Below are positions 41,166-48,656 of a stretch of DNA of 64,000 nucleotides, piece after piece. Both the position numbers and the translations under genes were made by a program. Within the stretch, counting starts at the first letter, position 1. Each line of letters begins with the position of its first letter. Below the pieces are notes generated by a model. It had not been told where the DNA came from and did no database searches. It was given only the letters and a program-made list of their open reading frames with translations. The stretch is from Enterovirga aerilata (lineage in GTDB: Bacteria; Pseudomonadota; Alphaproteobacteria; Rhizobiales; Beijerinckiaceae): NCBI RefSeq assembly GCF_013044135.1, contig NZ_JABEPP010000002.1, positions 372,001 to 436,000 on the forward strand, read 5' to 3'.

Positions 41166-44100
41166 AGGCAGGCATATCGGCTTCGTGCTGAACGGCCGCC
41201 CGGTTGCGAGCGCCTCGCCCCCGATGGCGCGGCTGACGCGGGTGCTGCGCGAGGAGCTCGGGCTCACGGGGACCAAGGTCGGCTGCGACGCGGGCGATTG
41301 CGGCGCCTGCACGGTGCTGCTCGACGGCGAGCCGGTCTGCGGCTGCCTCGTCCCGTGCGGACAGGCGGACGGACGCAATGTCACCACGATCGAGGGGCTG
41401 ACGGCGGCGAGCGGGACGGCCCAGCGCCTGCAGCGCGCCTTCCTGCGCCATGGCGCGGCCCAGTGCGGGATGTGCACGCCCGGCATGATCGTCGCCGCCA
41501 CCGCGCTGCTCGACCGCAATCCCGCCCCGAGCGAGACGGAGATCTCGGATGCGATCGGCGGGGTGCTCTGCCGCTGCACCGGCTACCGCAAGATCCTCGC
41601 GGCCGTGCTCGACCATGCCGCCACGGCTCCGCCCTGCCCTGCTCCACTGCCCGGGCGTGCGGTCGGCGGTCGGGTCGAGCGCCTCGATGGCATCCGCAAG
41701 GTCGAGGGCCGCGATCCGTTCGGAGCGGACGCCGTGCCGGCCGACGCGCTTCTGCTGCGGGTCGTCCGCAGCCCGTATCACCGGGCCGCCTTCGTTTTCG
41801 GCGATCTGGACGGCTATGCCGCCGTAAACGGGCTGGCCGCGATCCTGACCGCCCGCGACGTCCCGGGCCGGAACCGCTACGGCGTCATCCCACCCTTCGC
41901 CGACCAGCCGGTCTTCGCCGAGCGCGAGGCCCGGTTCCGGGGCGAGGCCGTCGCGGCCGTGGTGGGCGAAGCGAGCGCGGTCGAGAAGCTCGACCTTGCC
42001 GCCTTCCCCGTGACCTGGACGGAGCTTCCGGCCCATACAACGCTGGACGCCGCGCTCGCGCCCGGCGCGGAACTCGTCCATTCGGACCGGCCCGGCAACG
42101 TGCTGGTCCGCGGCCGCGTCGTCCGCGGCGATGTCGAAGCCGGGCTCGCCGCCGCCGATGCTGTCGTGGAGGGGGAGTTCGAGACCGGCTTCGTCGAGCA
42201 TGCGCCGATCGAGCCGGAGGCCGGCTGGGCCCGCCGGGTCGGAGACCGTATCGAGGTCATTGCCTGCACGCAGGCCCCCTACATGGACCGCGACGATACC
42301 GCGACCATCCTCGGCATCGCCCCGGAGCAGGTCCGGATCATCCCGACCGCCGTCGGCGGCGGCTTCGGCACCAAGCTCGACCTCTCCGTGCAGCCCTTCC
42401 TGGCGCTCGCCGCCTGGACGCTGGGCGCCCCGGTCCGGATGACCTATTCTCGGCCGGAATCGATGATGACCACCACCAAGCGCCATCCCGGCCGCATGAC
42501 GGTCCGGGCCGGTGCCACCCGCGACGGCCGGATCGTTGCGCTCGACTTCGCGGGCGACTTCAACACAGGCGCCTATTCCTCCTGGGGCCCGACGGTCGCG
42601 AACCGCGTGCCGGTCCATGCCTCCGGCCCCTATCTCGTCCCGAACTACCGCGCCCTCACCCGCGCCGTGCACACGCATCTCGTGCCCGCCGGCGCCTTCC
42701 GCGGCTTCGGGGTGCCTCAGGCCTCGGTCGCCGTTGAGCAGCTCTACGACGAGCTCGCGGACCGGATCGGCATGGACCGGCTCGAGTTCCGGATCCTGAA
42801 CGCGCTCACGGGCGACCAGCCGACCGTCACCGGGCAGGTGCTCGGCGAGGGCGTCGGCATCCGCGCCTGCCTCGAGGCTCTCCGCCCCCATTGGGAGCGG
42901 GCGAGAGAGGAGGCGGCGGCGTGGAATGCTCGTTCGGACGAGCTCGACGGTAATCCCTCCCCCTTGAGGGGAGGGCCGAGCAGGCGCGAAGCGCCGCCCG
43001 GGGTGGGGGTCGAGCAGGAGGAACCGACCGAGTTGCCGTCTGCGCCACCCCCACCCGGCTCGGCCTGCGGCCGAGTCCGCCCTCCCCTTAAAGGGGAGGG
43101 ATTACGGGCAAGCCATCTCCGCCGTGGGGTCGGCGTCGCGGGCATGTGGTACGGCTGCGGCAACACCTCCATGTCGAACCCGTCCACGATGCGGATCGGC
43201 ATCCGGCCGGACGGCCGGGTCGTGCTGCACCAGGGCGCCGTCGATATCGGCCAGGGCTCGAACACCGTCATCCCGCAGGTCGCGGCGGACGCTCTTGGGG
43301 TACCGCTCGATGCGTTCGACTACGTCTCGGCGGACACGGACCTCACGCCCGATTGCGGCAAGACCTCCGCCTCGCGCCAGACCTTCATCACCGGCAAGGC
43401 GACCGAACTCGCCGCCCGGGCGCTCCGGGCCGAGATCCTGCGCCTCGCCAATGCGGGCGAGGACGCCCGCATCGTGCCCAGGGAGGACGAGATCTGCGTC
43501 GAGGACGGCGAGCACCATCGGCGCATCCCGCTGGCCGACCTGCCGGTGGACGAGCACGGTTACGTGCTCGCGGCCGAGCGGACGTTCGACCCGCCCACGA
43601 CCCCGCTCGACCAGGACGGGCAGGGCGAGCCCTACGGACTCTACGGCTTCGGCGCGCACATGGCCGAGGTGGAGGTCGATACCCGGCTCGGCACGGTAAG
43701 GGTGCTGAAGATCACCGCCGCGCACGATGTCGGCCGCGCCATCAATCCTACCCTGGTCGAGGGGCAGATCGAGGGCGGCGTCGCGCAGGGGCTCGGCCTC
43801 GCCCTCATGGAGGAGTTCTTCCCGGGCCGAGGCGAGAACCTGCACGATTACCTCATCCCGAGCGCCGGCGACGTGCCGCCGGTCGAATCGATCCTGATCG
43901 AGGCCGCCTCCCCGGCCGGCCCGTTCGGGGCCAAGGGCATCGGCGAGCAGGCGCTAATCCCGACCGCACCCGCGATCCTGAACGCCATCTACGACGCGAC
44001 CGGCGCCCGCATCCGCCGCGTGCCGGCGACACCGGACAGGGTCTTGACGGCGATGAGGGAGCGCTCCGCCCCTGATCCCTCCCCTGCAGGGGAGGGCCGA

Positions 44101-44208
44101 GTCGGCGAAGCCGACCGGGGTGGGATTCCCCGTCATCCCCCTTCGTCGGGCCTGGCAGGCCCGACACCTCCCCCTGCAGGGGGAGGATCAGCGGCGAGCT
44201 TCCCATGA
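41155..44208 (+). CDS. fused [2Fe-2S] and molybdopterin subunit, nicotinate hydroxylase-like
   Basis: This 1017-residue protein joins the small Fe-S and large molybdenum subunits of a hydroxylase. Residues 1-80 hold the plant-type [2Fe-2S] site (GCDAGDCGACTVLLDGEPVC). Residues 80-150 hold the second [2Fe-2S] domain (QCGMCTPGM, CRCTGYRKI). The a/b hammerhead domain (about 165-280) and the molybdopterin domain follow, with GGGFGTKLDLSVQPFLALAA near 399 and active-site Glu931 in KGIGEQAL. Hydroxylases of this type add oxygen from water to N-heterocycles. Residues about 599-651 are encoded by a 156-base palindromic repeat, and the last 45 residues come largely from a second copy. Nicotinate is inferred as substrate. 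Confidence 0.85.
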   Translation: MRHEGRHIGFVLNGRPVASASPPMARLTRVLREELGLTGTKVGCDAGDCGACTVLLDGEPVCGCLVPCGQADGRNVTTIEGLTAASGTAQRLQRAFLRHGAAQCGMCTPGMIVAATALLDRNPAPSETEISDAIGGVLCRCTGYRKILAAVLDHAATAPPCPAPLPGRAVGGRVERLDGIRKVEGRDPFGADAVPADALLLRVVRSPYHRAAFVFGDLDGYAAVNGLAAILTARDVPGRNRYGVIPPFADQPVFAEREARFRGEAVAAVVGEASAVEKLDLAAFPVTWTELPAHTTLDAALAPGAELVHSDRPGNVLVRGRVVRGDVEAGLAAADAVVEGEFETGFVEHAPIEPEAGWARRVGDRIEVIACTQAPYMDRDDTATILGIAPEQVRIIPTAVGGGFGTKLDLSVQPFLALAAWTLGAPVRMTYSRPESMMTTTKRHPGRMTVRAGATRDGRIVALDFAGDFNTGAYSSWGPTVANRVPVHASGPYLVPNYRALTRAVHTHLVPAGAFRGFGVPQASVAVEQLYDELADRIGMDRLEFRILNALTGDQPTVTGQVLGEGVGIRACLEALRPHWERAREEAAAWNARSDELDGNPSPLRGGPSRREAPPGVGVEQEEPTELPSAPPPPGSACGRVRPPLKGEGLRASHLRRGVGVAGMWYGCGNTSMSNPSTMRIGIRPDGRVVLHQGAVDIGQGSNTVIPQVAADALGVPLDAFDYVSADTDLTPDCGKTSASRQTFITGKATELAARALRAEILRLANAGEDARIVPREDEICVEDGEHHRRIPLADLPVDEHGYVLAAERTFDPPTTPLDQDGQGEPYGLYGFGAHMAEVEVDTRLGTVRVLKITAAHDVGRAINPTLVEGQIEGGVAQGLGLALMEEFFPGRGENLHDYLIPSAGDVPPVESILIEAASPAGPFGAKGIGEQALIPTAPAILNAIYDATGARIRRVPATPDRVLTAMRERSAPDPSPAGEGRVGEADRGGIPRHPPSSGLAGPTPPPAGGGSAASFP
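42950..43105. repeat. palindromic repeat A1, inserted in frame in the hydroxylase gene
   Basis: The 156-base element (52 codons, frame kept) has ends GTAATCCCTCCCCCTTGAGG and, inverted, GTAATCCCTCCCCTTTAAGG, so about 29 bases form near-perfect terminal inverted repeats. Internal text GGGGTGGGGGT and ACCCCCACCC is also inverted. It codes for a Pro/Gly/Arg-rich stretch around NPSPLRGGPSRREAPPGVGV and PPLKGEG between two molybdopterin subdomains. No target duplication is evident. Confidence 0.8.
44073..44190. repeat. palindromic repeat A2, tail of the hydroxylase gene
   Basis: This 118-base relative of A1 starts TGATCCCTCCCCTGCAGGGG and ends with the inverted form CCCCTGCAGGGGGAGGATCA. It shares GGGAGGGCCGAGTCGGCGAAG-like text with the other copies and contains a second internal palindrome. 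It supplies about 40 C-terminal residues of the hydroxylase, ending 15 bases before the next ATG. Confidence 0.75.
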
Positions 44209-45707
44209 GCGCCGAACTCACCTCCCCTGCCGCAAAACCCGCGGACGACCGCATCCGCTGCGATGCCTGCCCGGTCATGTGCTACATCCGGCCGGGGCAG
44301 GCCGGCGCCTGCGACCGCTATGCCAACCGCGACGGCGAGCTGATCCGGGTCGACCCGCATATCGTGCTGGAGCGCGTCGTCGAGGCGGGCGGCAACGTCG
44401 TGCCGTTCTCCGCCAATGCGGATGCCTGGGACGGCCGCGTCGTCGGCGAGCCCACGACCTTCGTCACGGCGATCGGCGCCGGCACGACCTATCCGGACTA
44501 CAAGCCCGCGCCCTTCATCGTCGCCTCCGCGGTGGAGGGCGTCGACATGGTCACGGTCGTGACCGAGGGCATCTTCAGCTATTGCGGCGTGAAGGTGAAG
44601 ATCGACACCGACCGCCATCTCGGCCCCGAGCGCGCCATCGTGCGCGCTTCGGGCGAGCCGGTCGGGCACGTCACGACGGGGGAATACGGCTCGCAGATGC
44701 TGTCCCTCGGCGGCGTGCACCACCTCACGGGCGGCTCGAAGAAGGAGGGCCGCGTCACCTGCGACACGCTGCTTGCGCTCTGCAACGGCCAGGCGGTCGA
44801 GCTCGCGATCGACGAGGGTTCGACCGTCACCGTCCAGGCCGGAAGGCCGCCGGTCGTCAACGGGCAGCTCGAGCAGCGCATGCGGGTCGGCTGCGGCTCG
44901 GCCACGATCGGCATGTTCGCCAAGCAATGGGAGGGCTTCGTCGACGAGGTCGTGGTCGTGGACGACCACATCACCGGCATCCTGTCCGAGCACCAGGCGG
45001 GCAAGCTCCTCGGCATCCCGGATACCGGCATCAAGATCCGGGGACGGCGCTCGACGCCCGGCCGCTACTTCCAGGTGGCGGAGCCGGGGACCGGCTGGGG
45101 CGGAACGAACATCTCCGACCCGCTCTCGATCCTGCTGCCCTTCGACCCGAAGGTAGCCCGGCCCGAGCTCACCATGCTCATGACCTCCACCACGGGGGAG
45201 CATTCTGCCTATTACGTGCTCGACGAGGCGCTGCGTCCGGTCGAGGCGGAGATGCCCGACCAGCTCCGCCGCTCGGTCGAGCTCATCCGCGAGAACTGCG
45301 AGCCGGCGCTCTCGACCGTGCTGTTCATGGCGGGTGCGGGCGGCTCGCTCCGGTCCGGCGTGACGGAGAACCCGGTCCGGCTGACGCGCTCGGTAAAGGA
45401 CACCCTGACGCTCGTCACCTGCGGCGGCGCGCCGACCTATGTCTGGCCGGGCGGCGGCATCACCTTCATGGTCGACGTGACCCGGGTGCCCGAAAACGCC
45501 TTCGGCTACGTGCCGACGCCCGCCCTCGTGGCCCCGATCGAGTTCACGCTGAAGCTCGAGGATTACGAGCGGCTCGGCGGCCATATGGCCGAGGTGCGGC
45601 GGCTTTCGGACGTGCGTGGCCTCTCGCCGGAGCGGCGCTCCGTTCAGCCTCGCCGGGACAATCCCTGGCCGCTCGGCCCCACCGATCCGCGCAGGCTCGC
45701 CGGATGA
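44205..45707 (+). CDS. 6-hydroxynicotinate reductase-like iron-sulfur protein
   Basis: The 500-residue protein resembles 6-hydroxynicotinate reductase of nicotinate-fermenting bacteria, which reduces 6-hydroxynicotinate to 1,4,5,6-tetrahydro-6-oxonicotinate with reduced ferredoxin. The N-terminal cysteine motif is Cys19-x2-Cys22-x3-Cys26-x9-Cys36 (CDACPVMCYIRPGQAGACDR), suited to a [4Fe-4S] cluster. Other conserved blocks are GIFSYCGVKVKIDTDRHLGP near residue 124, GEYGSQMLSLGGVHHLTGG near 158 and MRVGCGSATIGMFAKQWEGF near 226. It overlaps the hydroxylase gene by four bases. The enamidase that would act next is encoded at 7.45 kb. Assignment rests on remembered family text, not a search. Confidence 0.75.
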   Translation: MSAELTSPAAKPADDRIRCDACPVMCYIRPGQAGACDRYANRDGELIRVDPHIVLERVVEAGGNVVPFSANADAWDGRVVGEPTTFVTAIGAGTTYPDYKPAPFIVASAVEGVDMVTVVTEGIFSYCGVKVKIDTDRHLGPERAIVRASGEPVGHVTTGEYGSQMLSLGGVHHLTGGSKKEGRVTCDTLLALCNGQAVELAIDEGSTVTVQAGRPPVVNGQLEQRMRVGCGSATIGMFAKQWEGFVDEVVVVDDHITGILSEHQAGKLLGIPDTGIKIRGRRSTPGRYFQVAEPGTGWGGTNISDPLSILLPFDPKVARPELTMLMTSTTGEHSAYYVLDEALRPVEAEMPDQLRRSVELIRENCEPALSTVLFMAGAGGSLRSGVTENPVRLTRSVKDTLTLVTCGGAPTYVWPGGGITFMVDVTRVPENAFGYVPTPALVAPIEFTLKLEDYERLGGHMAEVRRLSDVRGLSPERRSVQPRRDNPWPLGPTDPRRLAG

Positions 45708-46711
45708 GGGCGCAGTCCCGCATGCTCCCGGACGGCCGCCGGCTGCACCTGCAGGACGGCCCGATCGACCTCGTGGTCGAGGCGGTCGGCGAGCCCGACG
45801 CGATCCGAGTTGCCTACGCTGCGGCTGCCGGGCGGTTCGGCCCCATCCTCGACGAGCTCTGCGCCGAGCTGACGGAACTCCGCGCGCCGTTCCGACCGGG
45901 CCGCCTCTTCGCGAGCCCGATCGCGCGGCGCATGCAGGCGGCCATCGCGCCTTACGGGCCCGAGTGCTTCATCACGCCTATGGCCGCGGTCGCCGGAGCC
46001 GTCGCGCAGGAGATCGTCGACGTCATGGTCGCCGCGAGCCCGCTCGCCCGTGCTTCGGTGAACAATGGCGGCGATATCGCGCTCCACCTCGCGCCGGGCG
46101 AGAGGGTGCGGGTCGGCCTCGTGGACCGGCCCGACCGGCCCAGTCTCTTCGGATCGGCCACGATCCTGGCCGGCCACCCCGTCCGCGGCATCGCCACGAG
46201 CGGCTGGCGCGGGCGCTCCTTCTCGCTCGGGATCGCCGATGCCGTGACGGTCCTGGCCGACACCGCCGCGGCGGCGGATGCGGCCGCGACGGTGGTGGCC
46301 AATGCGGTCGACCTCCCGGGCCATCCGGCCGTGAGCCGCGTCCCGGCCTGCGACGTGCAGTGCGATTCCGATCTCGGCGAGCGCCCGGTCACGCGGGATG
46401 TCGGGCCGCTCGCAGAGGCGGAGATCGACGAGGCCCTGTCGCGCGGCCTCGTCTGCGCGGAGCGGCTGGTCGCGCGGGGCCTGATCCGCGCCGCCGCCCT
46501 GCATCTGCAAGGCGAGACGAGAGTAGCGGGCGCCTACCCTCCCCCTTGCGGGGAGGGCCGAGTCGCGCCGCAGGCGCGAACCGGGGTGGGGGTCGAGACG
46601 AATGTATCTCGACCGTCGCACCCTACCTTGTTCCACCCCCACCCGGCTCGGGCTGGCGCCCGAGTCCGCCCTCCCCGCAAGGGGGAGGGAAGGCGCGAGC
46701 TGGTCCCATGA
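45704..46711 (+). CDS. UPF0280 family protein
   Basis: The 335-residue protein is of the UPF0280 family, which databases group near ApbE-like flavin transferase folds; no activity is established. Family features are YGPECFITPMAAVAGAVAQE near residue 85, SVNNGGDIALHL near 117 and ATVVANAVDLPGHPAVSR near 193. ApbE-like relatives attach FMN to proteins, so helping mature the reductase is one hypothesis. The gene overlaps its neighbours by four bases on both sides. Its last 60 residues derive mainly from palindromic repeat A3 and are not expected in homologues. Confidence 0.8.
   Translation: MRAQSRMLPDGRRLHLQDGPIDLVVEAVGEPDAIRVAYAAAAGRFGPILDELCAELTELRAPFRPGRLFASPIARRMQAAIAPYGPECFITPMAAVAGAVAQEIVDVMVAASPLARASVNNGGDIALHLAPGERVRVGLVDRPDRPSLFGSATILAGHPVRGIATSGWRGRSFSLGIADAVTVLADTAAAADAAATVVANAVDLPGHPAVSRVPACDVQCDSDLGERPVTRDVGPLAEAEIDEALSRGLVCAERLVARGLIRAAALHLQGETRVAGAYPPPCGEGRVAPQARTGVGVETNVSRPSHPTLFHPHPARAGARVRPPRKGEGRRELVP
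46531..46695. repeat. palindromic repeat A3, tail of the UPF0280 gene
   Basis: The 165-base copy (55 codons) has left end CGCCTACCCTCCCCCTTGCG and right end, inverted, CGCCTTCCCTCCCCCTTGCG, an almost perfect terminal inverted repeat of more than 30 bases. Internal GGGGTGGGGGTC and CCACCCCCACCC match copy A1. It encodes the C-terminal tail of the UPF0280 protein and ends 12 bases before the next gene's ATG. Confidence 0.8.
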
Positions 46712-47292
46712 AAGCCAAGATCCGCAAGATCGTGACACTGGTCGAGGAGACCCTGACCGAGATGGGCCGGCAGGTCTCGCCGCCGGCTCGGCGCGCCGCC
46801 GCCTTGGCGGTCATCGAGAACCCTTTTGCGGGCCGCTACGTCGAAGACCTGACCGAGCTCATGGACATCGGCGAGGAGCTCGGCCACCTCCTCACGGAAA
46901 GAGCCGTGCAGGCGCTCGGCATCGAGGGTCCGCAGGCCCAGAGCTACGGCAAGGCGGCGGCGGTCGGCGAGAACGGCGAGCTCGAGCACGCCGCGGCCAT
47001 CCTGCACCCGAAGTTCGGCGCTCCGGCCCGGAAAGTGCTTGGCAAGGGGGCCGCGCTCATTCCCTCGTCCAAGAAGCGGGGCGGACCGGGCGTGCCGTTC
47101 GACATCCCCCTCGGGCACAAGGACGCCGCCTTCGTGCGCAGCCATTTCGATGGCATGGAGGTCCGGGTTGCGGATGCGCCGCGGGCGGACGAGATCGTCG
47201 TCGCGGTTGCCGTGACGGATTCGGGCCGGCCGCTGCCGCGGGTGGGCGGGCTCAAGGTGGCCGAGATCAAGGGCGAGGACGGCTTGCGATAG
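46708..47292 (+). CDS. amino acid synthesis family protein (DUF1185)
   Basis: The 194-residue protein belongs to the 'amino acid synthesis' family (PF06684, DUF1185), whose biochemical role is unknown despite the name. Typical text is IRKIVTLVEETLTEMG at the start, AALAVIENPFAGRYVEDLTE near residue 31, GKAAAVGENGELEHAAAILH near 80 and DIPLGHKDAAFVRSHFDGME near 132. It overlaps the UPF0280 gene by four bases. The co-occurrence of UPF0280, DUF1185 and a 6-hydroxynicotinate reductase-like gene suggests that all three serve the same N-heterocycle route, perhaps as ring-processing or maturation enzymes. That is inference. Confidence 0.82.
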   Translation: MKAKIRKIVTLVEETLTEMGRQVSPPARRAAALAVIENPFAGRYVEDLTELMDIGEELGHLLTERAVQALGIEGPQAQSYGKAAAVGENGELEHAAAILHPKFGAPARKVLGKGAALIPSSKKRGGPGVPFDIPLGHKDAAFVRSHFDGMEVRVADAPRADEIVVAVAVTDSGRPLPRVGGLKVAEIKGEDGLR

Positions 47293-47339
47293 GCCTCCTG
47301 GCGGGTTCCAATCAGGCTTCAGCAGAAGGGAACACGGGC

Positions 47340-48551
47340 ATGAGGACAGGATCTGTTTGGCTTGCGGCCTTGGCCGCCTCCGTCGCGCTGGGGGCAGCCG
47401 CCCCGGCCGCCCTCGCCCAGCAGGGCGAGATCAAGATCGGCGAGATCAACTCCTATTCCGGCCTTCCCGCCTTCACCGAGCCCTACCGCAAGGGCTGGCA
47501 GCTCGCGGTCGAGGAGATCAACAAGGCAGGCGGCGTGCTCGGCAAGAAGCTCGTCGTCATCTCCAAGGACGACGGCGGGCGGCCGGCGGACGCCGTGACC
47601 GCCGCGAACGAGCTCGTTTCCCGCGACAAGGTCGACATGCTCGCCGGCGCCTTCTTCTCGCATATCGGTCTGGCGCTCGCCGATTTCGCCAAGCAGAAAC
47701 AGATGTTCTATCTGGCGGGCGAGCCGCTGACGGACGCGATCGTCTGGTCGGCCGGCAACAAGTACACCTTCCGCCTGCGCCCCTCGAACTACATGCAGGC
47801 CGCGATGCTGGCCGAGGAAGCCGCGAAGCTTCCGGCCAAGAGATGGGCGACGATCGCGCCGAACTACGAATACGGGCAGTCGGCGGTGGCGGTGTTCAAG
47901 CAGCTGCTCTCCGCCAAGCGGCCCGACATCGAATGGGTCGGCGAGCAATGGCCGCCGCAGGGCAAGATCGACGCCGGCCCCGTCGTGCAGGCCGTCGCGG
48001 CCATGAAGCCGGACGCGATCCTCAACGTCACCTTCGGGCCCGACCTCGTGAAGCTCGTACGGGAAGGCAATTCCCGCGGGCTGTTCAAGGACCGCGCCGT
48101 CGTCTCGTTCCTGACCGGCGAGCCGGAATATATCGACCCGCTCAAGGACGAGACGCCCGAAGGCTGGATCGTCACCGGCTATCCCTGGGACAGCGTCAAG
48201 ACGCCCGAGCACGACGCCTTCCTCAAGGCCTACCAGGCCAAGTTCAACGACTATCCGCGTCTCGGCTCTGTGGTCGGCTATGCGCTCATCCAGTCGGCGG
48301 TCGCCATCATCAACAAGGCCGGCTCGACCGACACGGAGAAGCTGATCGCGGCCGCCCGGGGGCTCGAATTCGACACGCCTTTCGGCAAGTCGATGTTCCG
48401 GGCCATCGACCATCAGGCGACGCTCGGGGCCTTCGTCGGCAAGACGGCCGTGAAGGACGGTCGCGGCGTCATGGTCGATGCCGTCTACCGCGACGGCGCC
48501 AAGTACCTGCCCTCCGACGAGGAGGTGAAGAAGATGCGGCCGCAGAGCTGA
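47340..48551 (+). CDS. branched-chain-type ABC transporter substrate-binding protein
   Basis: The 403-residue periplasmic receptor has a signal peptide (VWLAALAASVALGAAAPAAL, cleaved near AQQG). It then carries a LivJ-type type I binding fold: IKIGEINSYSGLPAFTEPYR near residue 30, WQLAVEEINKAGGVLGKKLV near 51 and YEYGQSAVAVFKQLL near 178. Such receptors in catabolic operons often bind aromatic acids rather than leucine. The ATG follows the DUF1185 stop by 47 bases and precedes a fused permease and two ATPase genes. It is the likely uptake receptor for the substrate of the hydroxylase. Confidence 0.88.
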   Translation: MRTGSVWLAALAASVALGAAAPAALAQQGEIKIGEINSYSGLPAFTEPYRKGWQLAVEEINKAGGVLGKKLVVISKDDGGRPADAVTAANELVSRDKVDMLAGAFFSHIGLALADFAKQKQMFYLAGEPLTDAIVWSAGNKYTFRLRPSNYMQAAMLAEEAAKLPAKRWATIAPNYEYGQSAVAVFKQLLSAKRPDIEWVGEQWPPQGKIDAGPVVQAVAAMKPDAILNVTFGPDLVKLVREGNSRGLFKDRAVVSFLTGEPEYIDPLKDETPEGWIVTGYPWDSVKTPEHDAFLKAYQAKFNDYPRLGSVVGYALIQSAVAIINKAGSTDTEKLIAAARGLEFDTPFGKSMFRAIDHQATLGAFVGKTAVKDGRGVMVDAVYRDGAKYLPSDEEVKKMRPQS

Positions 48552-48560
48552 GGCGGCGCT

Positions 48561-48639
48561 GTCATCGCCGGGCTTGTCCCGGCGACCCCGATTGGACGGC
48601 AAGACGGATCGGGATGGCCGGGCCAAGCCCGGCCATGAC
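48561..48639. repeat. palindromic repeat B1 between receptor and permease genes
   Basis: The 79-base element starts GTCATCGCCGGGCTTGTCCCGG and ends GGCCGGGCCAAGCCCGGCCATGAC. Each end is itself a hairpin and the ends are inverted copies (GTCAT/ATGAC). It lies between the receptor stop and the permease start, so its RNA hairpins could reduce downstream expression or protect the receptor mRNA. Confidence 0.7.
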
Positions 48640-48656
48640 AAGCTCAGGAGCAGTTG

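Noticed and set aside
42950-43105. Frameshifted or pseudogene interpretation of the hydroxylase
   Set aside because: The insert is an exact multiple of three without stop codons, and the Fe-S cysteines and active-site Glu931 on both sides are intact.
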